Below are positions 43,147 through 54,944 of a stretch of 64,000 bases of DNA, one piece after another. The notes below the pieces were generated by a model that was not told the origin of the DNA, did not search any database, and worked only from the letters and a program-made list of their open reading frames with translations. The translations under genes and the position numbers were made by a program. Position 1 is the stretch's first letter; each line of letters opens with the position of its first letter. Source of the stretch: Adiantum capillus-veneris (Eukaryota > Streptophyta > Polypodiopsida > Polypodiales > Pteridaceae); the NCBI GenBank assembly GCA_014529385.2, contig CM043964.1:2146997-2210996 (forward strand), given 5' to 3'.

Positions 43147-44089
43147 TGTCAGGAGTTTTTTGGAGCAAGGGATTGCGCATATGTACATACCCATGCATGG
43201 TGCATCAAATAAAGTATTGCCCATTTTCCAGAGCCAGGTGGTTACGTGGGGCCCACATGTGTACAGGTAGGACACCATGTACATAGTGCATCGATTTTCA
43301 TCGTTACTAGTACCATTGTGTTTTTCTACAATAAGGAGGAGTTGGTAGCGCGTAAAACGTCTCGAGGAAGCTATCCGCGGGCCGACGACGTGAGGTCAGC
43401 AGGTGCGTCAGATGGCATCTAGTGGCGTCAGGAGGGCGAACGAGGTCAATATTTGCACGCAGATGAGGACGGACACAACGTGGGTGTTTGCTTGTGAGAA
43501 TTATGCAGAAAGGTCATCATGAAGACCTTTTTTTGGGGCCACTTCACGTGGTGGCGAGATGCATTATTGGAAAAAAGATGAGTGCCAGGTGTGCGAATGA
43601 TGCAAAAAGGTGACAACTATGCACTGCGAGGTCAGTTTTTGACCTGTTCGGGGTCCGTTTGAGGTCATCTAAAAGGCCAAGGGTGCCCAACTAATAAAGC
43701 TAAGTGTGGGAACTGAAAAAACTGAGAGAAGACCAGAAAAAAACGTGGAGAAGAGAGGAGGAACAGCCGCAGGTGTGTTTTTTGGGTTTTTGGAGCCTGT
43801 TTTGGCCGTAAACTGCTCATCCGAGGTCGGATTTGAGCACTTTGACATTGTAGACTGGGGTTTTGGGCCGTTCCGGACGCGATGGCGCTGTCCATTTTGC
43901 CAAATTCCTCACTCTTTTCCTGCTGTTTTTCTGTGTAAGTTTCTCCTATGAGCGAAGTTTCTGCTCTAGTTTGTGATTGTATCTGGCTTATTTTACCCAT
44001 ATTATGTGAGCTATTTGCCCCATTGGTGTTGGCCCAAGCTCAATTGTATCTAAACATCAGAAATTCTCCTCTTTTGAGCTGAGGTTTTT

Positions 44090-44130
<41 letters not shown>

Positions 44131-44305
44131 TGTGTGGAGTGGGCAAGTGGATAGTCTCTCTCCTCTCACTCCAGAGGTGTGTTCCCTGTCTCGGCCAGGT
44201 GTGTTGTCTAAGCCGAGTGGTGCCCCATAGTGTGTGTGTGTATCTTCCCAAGAGTGTGTGTCGGGTCGTTATAGAGGCGCTGTGTGTGTTTTCATCCCGC
44301 TCACA
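43147..44305 (+). repeat. 3' LTR of D
   Basis: 1,159 bp, almost identical to 35497-36644. The (GT)n tract at 44094-44128 is about ten bases longer. Confidence 0.93.
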
Positions 44306-44310
44306 ACGTG

Positions 44311-44660
44311 AGATAACATACATGTATGATGTCTATGTGCGCAGAATTGGATGAAACTTGGTCTATAAGCTTGTCTTGTGGTGCTAAACACTCTGGTATT
44401 CTCTGATGTCAACTTTGGTCCCTAAAATTTCCCTTTAGACATCATACGCGTATGATGTTTAATTGGTCAGAATGAGGTGAAACTCACTCCAGAGGTCCCT
44501 CACTACACTGGTAACACATAGCAAATTTCAGAACTCAAATCCAACACTTTTTGTGCAAGTTATGATCAATTCAAGCATTCGCTCTAGATCACAAGGATGC
44601 ACTCAAATGTGTCTTTTGACCTCAGATTCTGGCCCCTAGGACATCATACATGTATGATGT
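44311..44660. repeat. three palindromes of B, GACATCATACG type
   Basis: 44311-44334 (two mismatched pairs), 44437-44460 (perfect over 20 bp, centre ACGCGT) and 44641-44660 (perfect 20 bp, centre ACATGT). Centre spacings are 126 and 202. With the D insertion removed, the distance to the 34967.5 centre is about 542, twice 271. Confidence 0.8.
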
Positions 44661-44713
44661 CTAGGTGGTCAGAATGAAGTTCTGTTTCTACCCTAGGTGC
44701 GCCTTGGTATGTC

Positions 44714-46165
44714 ATGTGCTCACAACAAATTTTGGAAATCAAAATTTCACCAATCTATATAGCGACAGACCTGAGCCCCGAGGAAGAAGAAATGCTAATT
44801 AGTCTTCTTAAGGAATATAGAGATGTTTTTGCATGGTCTTATCAAGATCTCAAGGGGGTAGACCCTAGTGTCTGCCAGCATACGATCCCCTTGAAGTTAG
44901 ACGTGAAACCAAGCAGACAACGTCCCTATCCATATAATGACACGTTTGCCAAGCACATCAAAGAGGAGATAGACAGGCTAAAGAAAGCTAAGTTTATCTA
45001 CAAGATAGAGCATACCAACTGGGTGTCACCCATCGTGATAGTGTCCAAAAAGAATGGAAAATTACGAGTATGCATCAATCTCAAAAAGGTAAACACGGCT
45101 ACGATAAGGGACAATTACCCCTCACCCATTATGGAAGATCTTCTTGAATGAGTAGCAGGCAAACAGGCTTATTCCTTTTTGGATGAGTTTTCAGGCTACT
45201 ATCAACTTGCCATAGTGCAAGAAGATCAGCACAAGATGACATTTTCCACGGAATTTGGTATATACGGTTTCAAAGTAATGTTGTTTGGCCTTACAAATGC
45301 CCCTGCAACATTCCAAAGGCTTATGGCTCACGCTTTCAAAGAATATCTGCGAATATTCTTGGAAATCTATATGGATGATCTTTGTGTATACTCTCTTTTG
45401 AGAACGGAGCACATAGAGCATCTAAGAAAGGTTTTTGAGAAGTGCAAGACTTATAGGATCTGCCTAAACCCGAAAAAATGTGTTTTCATGGTAAGACAAG
45501 GTAGAATCCTAAGGCACATAGTATCGAAAAATGGCATATCGACGGATCTCGACAAGATCAAGGTCATCCTAGAAATGTCAAGGCCAAGAAACATGAAGGA
45601 CGCCCAGTCCTTTATAGGACATTGTGGATACTACAGGAGGTTCATATACTTGTATGCTATTATTGCACAGCCTCTTTATAGGTTGATTGTAGTTTTTGTA
45701 TGGATCAATGAATGTGAAACTTCCTTCACAATACTCAAAGATGCGATGATCACAACACCGATTTTAAAAGCCCCGGATTGGAATAAGATCTTTCATGTTC
45801 ACATAGATGCTTCTGCATATGAAATTGGGTGTGTTTTGGCACAACCAGGCGAAGGAACTATGGATTCTCCAATTTACTATACAAGCAGACAGTTGAATTG
45901 TGCCGAGAAAAACTACACAACCATGGAAAGAGAGGGATTAGGCATGATATATGCAGTGAAAAAATTCAGGCATTATCTTTCGGCCAACAAGTTTGTGTTC
46001 TTTACGGATCACCAAGCCCTTCTCTATTTAGTAAACAAGCTATGCAGTACAGGACGCATAGTAAAATGGTTCATAGTGCTGCTAGAATTTGATTTCACAG
46101 TCATGGTGAAGAAAGGGAAAACCCATCTAGCGGCTGACAATCTTTCAAGACTAACCAACGGATAA
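44714..46165 (+). pseudogene. reverse transcriptase and RNase H of B
   Basis: One phase throughout, with a single stop (TGA at 45149-45151). RT motifs: VFAWSYQDLKGVDPSV, HTNWVSPIVIVSKKNGK, LFGLTNAPATFQRLM and active site YMDDLCVYS near 45370. RNase H residues appear in HIDASAYEIG, TTMEREG, FTDHQALLYLV and LAADNLSRL. Very close in sequence to element A, plus strand. Confidence 0.9.
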
Positions 46166-46289
46166 GCACTAATAGGGGTTGATGACATGCTTGATGCATA
46201 TCTCTTCAACATCAAGACGATCCCTAAATGGTCACAAAGAATAGTAACTATGTTGAGTTGTGGAAGTGTTTTTGATAGAACCAACCTTG

Positions 46290-47760
46290 CCTACAAACAA
46301 CAGAATATTAAGCAAACCAAATACTACGCTTGTGCATAAGTCCTCAGGAGTACGACACGTATCTTCAAGAAGCTCATGAGAAGGACTTAGGATTTCATTG
46401 CTCGAAGGAAAAGACCTACCAACCCTTACAAAGACTTGGAGTGTATTGGCCTTGCATGCGCAATGAAGTACACAAATATGTTAGCAAATGTGCAACATGC
46501 CAAGTCAAACCGCTAGTGGAACATGCCACACTATTCCAAGTAATAGTAGCTCCCCAATGGAGTCAGTACATGGTGGATTACCTCACAAAAAGTACGCTAC
46601 CTGAGGATATTTCCAAGGCTAGACAGAGGTCTATAGAGCTAAAACAAGAGACTACGCTTTGATTGAAGGACAACTCTATAAGCGAGGTAAGATGACCAGC
46701 TTAGGTTGTGCGTGACTGAAAACGAGTACTTGCCTATCTTAGAACACGTACATGGAGGTGTGTCAGGAGGCCATTTTTTGGGCGACAAGACGACTAAAAT
46801 TGTCTTGACCACAGGAATATGGTGGCCAACATTGTACATGGACGCTGAGTAGTATGTGAAACATTGTGATGACTGCCAAAGAACCAAAGTACCACTAAAG
46901 AAGGATGAGATGCCTTTAAGGCCAATGATGGGCACACGCGCTTTTGCTAAATAGGAAATGGACTTCATAGGACCAATTACACCCCCTGCTTATCGTACGC
47001 ATGCCCAATGTATCATTGTTGCCACGGATTATCTCACCAAATGGGTTGAAGCAAAGGCTACACAGAAAGCAGAGGCGAGAACCACGACACAGTTCTAATA
47101 TGAAGATTTCTTTGTTAGGAACGACCTACCCATTGAAATTGTCAGTGGGGGAACACATTTTAACAATGAGGTCATTGAATGTCTCCCAGGAGAACTCATG
47201 GTCATCCATAGGAAATCAGCCATCACCCTCAAGCAAATGGGTAAGCAGAGGCCACAAACAAAACATTGTGCATGGTTCTAACCAAAATAGGAGAGGACTC
47301 CAGGACAGATTGGGACTAGAAATTACATTCAACATTGTGGGCATATAGAGTGGCATACAAAATGTCACTAGGAACAACACCCTACAATATGGTGTTTGGT
47401 CTTAACGTGATATTTCCCATAGAATTCTTAATCCCAACCCTGAGAGTAGCTAAAAACCTTGAGTGGATAGGGCACGAGTTGTCTTCTAGAATAGATGACC
47501 TAGAAAAGTTGGACGAGCTTCGGGTTCAAAGCGGTAGCCGCCATTTATGCTAGTAAAAGAAGACAAAAAAGAATTTTTTGATAAACATGTGCGGTCAAAA
47601 GAATAACACCCTTAAACAACATGCCAAGAAATTGAAAAAGTGAGGGATGGGACCCTATGTGATTAAACACCTATCACCTAGTGGCACCGTCAAGCTTGCA
47701 ACATTAGAGGGAGAGGAGATGCCTAATTGGATTAGTGAATGCAGGTTTAAGAAATATCAC
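46290..47760 (+). pseudogene. integrase of B with two tandem HHCC fingers
   Basis: The first finger (about 46340-46510) reads AHEKDLGFH ... VHKYVSKCATCQ. A linker (YLTKSTLPEDISKARQRS) follows, then a second finger (46745-46880) reading HVHGGVSGGHF ... YVKHCDDCQRTK. The core keeps Asp in EMDFIGPI and has a decayed SGGTHF second site. The tail has GPYVIKHLSPSG and MPNWISECRF. Several stops and shifts are present. Two fingers in series are unusual for a gypsy integrase. Confidence 0.8.
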
Positions 47761-47890
47761 ATGCCGCTAGAACAGCCATGGCAAAGGACGTACAACACAC
47801 ATATTGATATGGACAAAGATACGGACACAACATACCCCATGTTGCTAGAACAGCCATGGTAAAGGACGTACAATGCACATATTGATTGGC
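47756..47890 (+). repeat. tandem duplication at B integrase tail, about 88 bp
   Basis: CATGCCGCTAGAACAGCCATGG...CACATATTGATATGG near 47759 recurs as CATGTTGCTAGAACAGCCATGG from about 47839, with a stop in the second copy. Confidence 0.7.
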
Positions 47891-48099
47891 CAAATAACAC
47901 AGTACACATCGAAGACTAAGACAATAATCAAACGGTCTTCTTTGCCAAGCAAGAAGAAAAGCCACAAACAACACCAATAAGCAACAAGGACGGGAAAATA
48001 GCCCATGACCACAAACAAAATAGTGCCTCGGCTTACCAAGAAAGAAACACCCAAGGCCTCAATAAGCACTAGTGAAAAGAAGACACATAAATCCAGTTA

Positions 48100-48572
48100 C
48101 AACCGAGGAACATGACAAGTATGGCTACCCAAAAGCCGCCTAGATCACCCAAGAAAAAACCTGCCCAACAGCCAAGACAAACATACCAAGCACCACCAAA
48201 AGAAAAATGGGCCTTAAATCAGTTAATATGGAAGCACCAATGCTACAGATACATTTGGGTCCCAAAGCAGCAAAGAAACAAGCACGACAACCCTACAACG
48301 CAGCAAAAACCATGAAGTATCCAGAACCACAAGAAAGGCCTACCGTGGCCATAAACGTCAAGGACATTTGGATACCAAAGAAGTTGGCACAAGACTTACA
48401 ACAACAGGGATACGTTTGGATTCCCAAAACAAAAGTAACACCAGCTTTGCCATCAAAAGAAACGCCACAACTTTCGACAACCAAGCAGGTCTGGCGTCCC
48501 AAAGAAATAATCATGCCACCAAGTACCGACGAGGAATTTGTTCGATTACCAATCAAGGAAAGGGCACGATAG
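48100..48572 (+). pseudogene. B tail with repeated W-x-P-K motifs
   Basis: A basic, Gln- and Pro-rich reading region in mixed phases. Five W-x-P-K motifs are visible: VWLPKSR (about 48119), YIWVPKQQ (48254), DIWIPKKL (48366), YVWIPKTK (48414) and QVWRPKEI (48489). The longest continuous phase runs 48207-48572. No known domain. It lies where A has the spacer and ORF3. Confidence 0.5.
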
Positions 48573-48824
48573 CTGTGCAACTGAAACTACATGGTTCCCG
48601 ATCATTTGATCTACCGCCACGACGCTTAGAAAGCAGCAAACCTCGCTAACAAATGCCAGTGAGCACATAAACTTACGACCCCCATCTTACACAACAAAAT
48701 TTTTCGCATGCATATTCTGCAAAAGCATACATAGGGCCACATTACAAGGCCTTGCATTAAGCCACCATTTTAATTGCCCATGCACAACACATTGAACTTC
48801 CAGTCGTCCAAGAGGACTCATGCT

Positions 48825-48840
48825 AGGAAAGGGGAGGCAT
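48825..48840 (+). other. candidate polypurine tract of B
   Basis: GGAAAGGGGAGGCA directly before a TG start. Confidence 0.5.
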
Positions 48841-49500
48841 TGCGATATTCTATGAGTGGGCAATGTTTTCACATGAATTTCTAACTTGAATTTCATTTTA
48901 TTGCGATTTTCTTGTGATTAACTGCTAAAAGAGTAATGCTCCACTAAGTTTCAAGAAGGGACTCATGTCACATCAGGACCATATACCCTTATACCTATGT
49001 AAATATTACCAATACTCTTGTTTTCGTGCGAATAAGTACTTAAGAGGGTCAAAAAGTGTTAAAAACAGCCCAATTTATGATCTTAGTATGGCTTTATATA
49101 GCCTCAAAAGTAATCTTCTAGGGATAAACTACTTTCCCTAATTTTTGGGTATTCTCGGTCTAACTTTCCTATTTTTTGAGTGCAATTTTGGATTTTTAAG
49201 TACCTTTTGTATTTCTTCGAAAAACTGCCAGAAAAAATTAGAAATAGCAACAAAGATTCTGGAAGCATTTGGAGAATGTCAAATTTTGGCCTTAAAAAAA
49301 TGGTGGCCATTTCAATCATTTTGCCATATCTTGGGCCTCGGATGTCCAAATGGAGAAATTGAAGACCCATAGGGAGTGTAAGGTACATTTGGGGACCAAC
49401 AGAATCAAAAACCTCATAGGGTTTTTGGAGCACTAGGCACATATATTAACTTAGGGGGATTTCTAAGTCATTTCTACTTGGAGACTTGGAGAGAGAGAGC
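48841..49500 (+). repeat. candidate 3' LTR of B, right border uncertain
   Basis: Begins TGCGATATTC after the purine tract. It has a TATA-like CTTTATATAGCC at 49090-49101. No partner LTR lies in the window, so the end cannot be fixed. Confidence 0.4.
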
Positions 49501-49689
49501 TAGAGCCCTCGAGACGACTGCGCTTCGGAGCATCCATACACCCACGACAGCTACCTGTTGGATACCAGCTATGTGTGATGATTTCCCTACCTGTCAATGG
49601 ATGCCTGCAAATCAACTAACCACTAATAGGCACACCAGAACGAGACATTGAGATGTAGGCACCTCACATAGAAACCTAAGCACTAGGCA

Positions 49690-50820
49690 TTGTAGGAAGG
49701 TCAAAATTAAGTGTGCATAGCATCAAAAGGACCCCCAAGGGGTGGGGAACAAAGTAATATGACCCACAGGTGCAAAAAGCCCATGTGGCAGCAACCGCAC
49801 CTACCCCCAAACCCAGCGAAAATGATGCCACAGGTTCTCTACAGGTACACGAGGCCAGTGCCCCTATGCAAAATCAATTTGGATGGCAAAATCCATTGAA
49901 AACCGGTGAAAACAAGTGGAGAGTCCAAAAAGACAAAAATTGCTCTCACAAGTGGAGGGAATGTCCAAATTTTGTGTGCATAGGCCCAAATGATAGCCCT
50001 TGCCATGAGGAACCCACAGGTATGCCCACTTGTCAAAAAAGCCCCAAGTGGTAGCAACCGCATATGGCTCAAAATGCAATAATCAGGATCCCAACAGCTT
50101 GTACAGGTGACGAGGAGTCCAAAAATGTCTCTTATGTCAAAAATAGGTTGGTAGAGCTCATCCTAACAGAGGTTTATAGGTACACGCTCTGAAACAAAAA
50201 ATTGGCTTCAAAATGGTCAAAAATTGTGCGAAAGCCACGAATTTTTGGACCATAAGCTCAACAAAGCCAATAGGAACCCAAAAGCCAATCCACATAGGGC
50301 AAAAAATAACCAGAAGTTCAAATTGCCATAGGATTAGCATTTTGAGAGCGTTTTTTCATGAAAACAACCCTAACGGCTAGACCATAGGTGCAATTTCACA
50401 ACTAAGCCCTCCCATAGCTATTCCAATCCAAGTCTAAAACCATAACTAGGACTTCCTTTAGAAACGCAACTCGCGGCAACACAAAAATTTAAGTATAGAG
50501 AAAACTACACGGCCAGAAGTTGTATGCATAACATGGCAAGGATCTACAGGTTATAGGGAACTAGTGGGTACCAAGTTTGCTAAAAAAGGACCAAGTTGGC
50601 ACCAACCGCGGTTGCTGCCACATAGCCTAAACATCGTGCGTAGAAGGAGGGTCGTAAAGGTAGTGGCCGCTGCATGAGCAAGGGCATACCATCAGTCAGG
50701 CACAAGGTAAGCACAATGCTAATGGGTGTCAACACGATAGAGTTGTGGACCACAATGGGCGGCGGCAGCATAGAAATGTTTAGGATCAATGACCGCATAA
50801 ACAAACCCTAATTTTTTATT
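49690..50820. other. non-coding region with three palindrome-related modules
   Basis: The motif TGG(C/T)AGCAACCGC occurs at 49786-49798 and 50049-50061. At 50597-50620 it becomes a 24 bp palindrome with one mismatched pair and centre CCGCGG. Dyad positions 49797.5, 50060.5 and 50608.5 give spacings 263 and 548 (2 x 274). The surrounding sequence is also loosely repeated. No coding sequence recognised. Confidence 0.65.
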
Positions 50821-51095
50821 TATGTCACATATAGGTCAAATATATAAGTCACCTTCTAATAAATTTCTGCCCATTATTTTTTTCCCCCACTTTGAGAGAG
50901 CTCCAATAGTGCATGGCCTGCACATGCAACGATAGATAGAGGAAAGTCAGCATGGGGGGGGGGGAAGGGTAAGGGCAAGCAGTGGATGCATAGGAGCCAC
51001 AAGATTGCCCATGGCTTACGCATAACCTCCACTGCCAATGTGTCACGTTTGGCCCACCCACAGAGGCACAACTAGCACATCTAAATTTTCAAAAT

Positions 51096-51554
51096 GTGCA
51101 AAACACAGAGGACAAGAATATTTTTGAGAACTTGTCTAAGTTCGTGAATAGAGGTCAAGCACATGCGGTTGCACGAAGGACTTCCCCTCTTGGTGCAAAA
51201 GGTAGGGAAGACGTAGAGCATACGAGAAACAAGGGGAAAGGTGTGGCTGAAGAGCAGACCCCCCCCCCATCAAACAAAAGACTTGGACCAGGAGGAGGAG
51301 GAGGAAAGATACACCTAGCGAGGTTTGTCGCTTATAGAAGCAAGCCAAGTTTGAAGAAACTGAAGAACAAGAAAACACTAAAGACTCTGGTGAGCACCAA
51401 AGAATGGATCTTGAGTGAAAGATTAAGGAGGATGCCAATGCTAGGTATGCTCAATGTTTTTTTAGCCGGAAGAACAACAAGAGGCAAAGAGACAAGCAAA
51501 GGCTACTCTACAGACAAAGAGAAGGCAAAGGGTAAGCGAAAGGAAACGGCTTAA
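51096..51554 (+). CDS. unrecognised basic open frame, 152 codons
   Basis: Highly basic reading frame with a Gly-rich stretch, KLKNKKTLKTLVSTKEW and a Lys-rich C-terminus. No homologue or domain is recognised, and there are no retroelement motifs. It could be a decayed gag linker or chance. An opposite-strand frame overlaps it. Confidence 0.2.
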   Translation: MQNTEDKNIFENLSKFVNRGQAHAVARRTSPLGAKGREDVEHTRNKGKGVAEEQTPPPSNKRLGPGGGGGKIHLARFVAYRSKPSLKKLKNKKTLKTLVSTKEWILSERLRRMPMLGMLNVFLAGRTTRGKETSKGYSTDKEKAKGKRKETA

Positions 51555-51932
51555 TCTACAAGGGATGATAAACAAGAGAAGGAGGAATCTAGGAGGTAGA
51601 ATGTGGAGAGGCGCCAAAAATACCGCAATGATAGGTAGCCATGGCAAGAGCAGCGCCCCCCCCCCCCCAAAAAACCAAAAACCCACAAATCCCCACCCCC
51701 TACCACCCAAAAAATATATAAGTACAGGGTTGGAATAGTAGGCCTTTGGGAGATCAGAAAATACCAAAAGTTACTATAAATATGAGTCTAAGCCTTAAAA
51801 TTGGGTAAGAAGATTGTCTTCATAGGAGGAAAAAAGATCAAACACCCCTTTGTAATTGATTCTTCAAACATTATTGGGTCTACTGGCTCCACGTGTGCAT
51901 TAACCGGAATCTCACGAGATCCCCTAAAAGAG

Positions 51933-51971
<39 letters not shown>

Positions 51972-53865
51972 CCTCTTCGCCCGCGTGCTCATAAGCTCCA
52001 TCCCGACTCAGGGCAGACCCCCCCTCCTCTGGCTCTGCACATGCCAGGTTGCCTCCTGCTTGAATGCAATCGCTTGCACTCGCCTCCATTGCGACCTCCA
52101 CTCAGATCGGGCCATGGACCACAACTTCGAACGGGCATGCCTAGATGACCAGAGAAGTGAGAACAATGGCTTTGAAAATGCAGGTGTTTTTTCTGAGTGC
52201 GATGCATGTATGGAGAATGGGGACAGGCACACAGGCATGAAGAAGCAGGTTTTGGTGGATGTGATGGCGATCATGAGCACTTAGCGTGGACAAAACGTAA
52301 TGCAGGCATTGCATCCACTCAGGCCCTCTTTGAAGAGGATGAAGCAGAGGGAGAAGTGCAGAGCATTTGGGGGCATCTTTTAGGGTCGTTTCTCCCCCAG
52401 CAATTCTACGCACATCAAAGCTTTTTATCAACAGTAACCTTGCATCTCCTCCACGAAAGATGCCATGCTCATTGGACCCCCGTCGGCACTATCGCACCCG
52501 CTCCAATTCACTCTGTATCCTCCGTGACTCCCTCAGAGACTGAGATGGCGTCATGAGGGAGCACTCACTATTCTCTCTCTCTCGCTCGCGACGACTGTAG
52601 TCCCTCTGTCCCCTCCACGTGCCATCTCTGAAGCGGACCTCCGCCCTCACCTTTTCCTTTGCTCTCGTTTCCCCCTTGAAGCTTTGGGAGCATCTTCCTA
52701 GATTCTGCTTAATTCACCTCCTTCACGAAAATGCACACATACCGGGTCGATTCAACATTCTATTAATTAATTAAACCCATAGATTCGATTTCCCACTTTG
52801 GATAAATTAAGATCTCTCCCTTCGACGCAGTTCATGCGCGCAGTTCCTGCGCTCAGCTCGCATGGCGAAGAGATCCTTTCCGTTGGGTCCGATCTCTGCC
52901 TAAGTCCATCGCTCTCCACCCCAGCCTAGCAGTGTGCGCATCTGCTCCACTGCACTGGACACAGCAAAATGCTGCCAGCGATGCCTTGCCAAGCCCTACC
53001 TACATACCCCCTGCCTCTGTTTCTCCCTCCGCTGCCCTGCAATCCAACAAGGTGTAGCTGCCTGCACACACTGTCCGCCTTGTGTGGCCTTCCATACCTT
53101 GCTTTTCGAGCACACCAGCGCGACCATCACCCTGCAAACGGAAATAGAGACGTGCGCGACTCTCTTCTGCCCATGCTAGCACTGCCAACCTTGGGGCGCC
53201 CGACAAGGCCAGCATGAGGTCTCTCTCTCTCTCTCTCTCTCTCTCCTTCTCTCTGACACGGGGGACATGCCGACGACGGCGAGCACCAGGGCTCTCTGTC
53301 TCTCTCCTCCCCTTTGACACATACGATCTCCATCCCTTTTCCCCTCAAAAGATTGCGAGCATCTTCCAAGATACCCCAAAATTTGACCTGCTGCCAAAAT
53401 CGCGGCAACATACTGAGTCTTTTTGTCTATAACTCTTCTTGAGTCTTTTATTTCAAGTTGTGTACCATTTTTGATTTTTTTGTGCAAGCTAACTTGACTA
53501 ACTACGCATGGAGAGGGAAGGGAAAGGGGTATAAGAGGTGCTTTCATTTCAAGACTAACTACAAATGGAGAGAGAAGGGAAAGGTGGAAAAGGGGTGCTT
53601 TGGAAATGTCGAGGGAAACTTCCGTATCGAGGAGGAGTTGGTCGATTAGGTACAATTGCATGTGACCCCAACACATAGGGGGTTATGGGCAACGGGTGCT
53701 CCAGGTATGTTGGTGGAACCCTAGGTATCTAGGATGGCAAGGTAGACACAGATCGTCGAGTGCACGTGATGACGAGGTGCATGGCGATGTTAGGCACACT
53801 TAATTTTGGCTACAGAACGTTGACACAACGTTTGGCGGTGGCAACCGGATGTGCAAGAATTTCAT
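51555..53865. other. unassigned region with CT tracts
   Basis: Contains poly-C at 51657-51668, (CT)n at 51934-51967 and 53219-53244, a GC-richer block at 51980-53350, and a roughly 66 bp tandem duplication at 53496-53610. Open frames here are fragmented and no domain was recognised. Confidence 0.4.
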
Positions 53866-54925
53866 TGTTGAAAGGATTCCCTTTCAAAAACTAGTTATAA
53901 AGATTCCCTTAAGAATTCTCAAAGATTCTCTAAAAATTCCAAATGAAGATGTTTGATGAAGTGATGAAGATGAAGATGGATGTTACATTGTGAAGATACA
54001 AGCTCATGGACAACATCAAATATCTTGTTGATATATTTTGAGCCGTTACAGCCACTTTTGTAATGTTTACGAGAACTTTATATTTGAAGTCGGCACTTGT
54101 ATTCTGGCCGCTAAAGCTTGCATGATAAGCAAAGCCAGCTCAAATGGTTGTAATTAAGCTCTGTAGAAGGCTAGGGATAGTTCATGTCACTTTGACCGGA
54201 AATTAGGCTTTTGGGCCTTAGTACATACCTAAGCTTTTGTAAAACCACAACACAAAACGTTATCTCTTTTGAATAATAAACTATCGTGGGTTCTACTGCA
54301 AAGAGTAGTAAGCTTTGCACACACTCATTGTCACACTTTTGTCGGATCACAGATCTAAGAGTAGGAGCGTGATAGCATTGAAGAGCTCTTTGTGTCAACG
54401 TAAGTAATGCGAGCTGAGGACGACTTCGCAAGCACGTCTCTTGCGAGCTACTTTTGATTATAAGTACTTCAAACGATGTCCGTTTTCGATGATCAAGTAG
54501 TCGTTAGAATGAGAAAAGGAAGCTCTACGTGTTGATGTCCTAGTAGTTCAGTTTCAGACACTTCGAAAATTGTTGTTAGTTCTCTATCGCAATAGTGTTT
54601 AGAGGTCTTATGGCAATGGCTTTCAAGATTTTGGTGTATGCTCATGTAGGTTATGGCCTTGTGAGTTGTGCCCTCTGATTTCGAGTCATTTTGAATTGAT
54701 TTGACCTTGTTTTCGGCTTGTAGCATAAAGTATCAAACATAGTGAGTTCTCTGCTTTTTGGAAGTGTTGTGTGATAGGATCAATGACTGTAGAGTGTTGT
54801 TAGTGTCTAGCTAAGGGTTAACAACTCATTATTACCTCCATGCCCTAGTCGGGTCAGCTGATTGACAGTTTGTTGGTATGTGTTCTCACTGTGCTGCATC
54901 GTCCGTCACGACGTTCCCACTAGCA
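53866..54925 (+). repeat. 5' LTR of C, left border uncertain
   Basis: The right border is fixed by ...CTAGCA and the PBS. The last 35 bases resemble the end of A's LTR (GTCCGTCACGACGT versus GTCCGTCGCGGCGT). The left border is the nearest plausible TGTTGAAAGG. A TATA-like CTTTATATTTG lies at about 54087 and AATAATAAA at about 54270. Confidence 0.55.
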
Positions 54926-54926
54926 T

Positions 54927-54944
54927 TGGCGCCGTTGTCAGGCA
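54927..54944 (+). other. primer binding site of C
   Basis: TGGCGCCGTTGTCAGGCA, tRNA-Asp type with three mismatches near the end, one base after the LTR. Confidence 0.8.

Larger units (their letters stand above)
35497..44305 (+). mobile_element. element D: young, nearly intact 8.8 kb Ty3/gypsy (Tat-like)
   Basis: LTRs at 35497-36644 and 43147-44305 differ by about six substitutions, one single-base indel and a GT-repeat length change, roughly 0.5 per cent by eye. ACGT is duplicated at both edges (35493-35496 and 44306-44309). The coding region is open throughout except for one TGA between Gag-PR and RT. The dual RNase H arrangement places it in the Tat clade. Confidence 0.93.
44306..48840 (+). 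mobile_element. element B, right part: modules, pol and tail
   Basis: Resumes the module array of B after D, then passes directly into RT-RNase H, integrase, a W-x-P-K repeat tail and a purine tract. Gag core, knuckle and protease are missing, so B is internally deleted or chimeric. Confidence 0.75.

Noticed and set aside
51880-53676. Numerous overlapping open frames in the GC-richer block
   Set aside because: They overlap on both strands, include CT-repeat translations and show no domain or splice logic.
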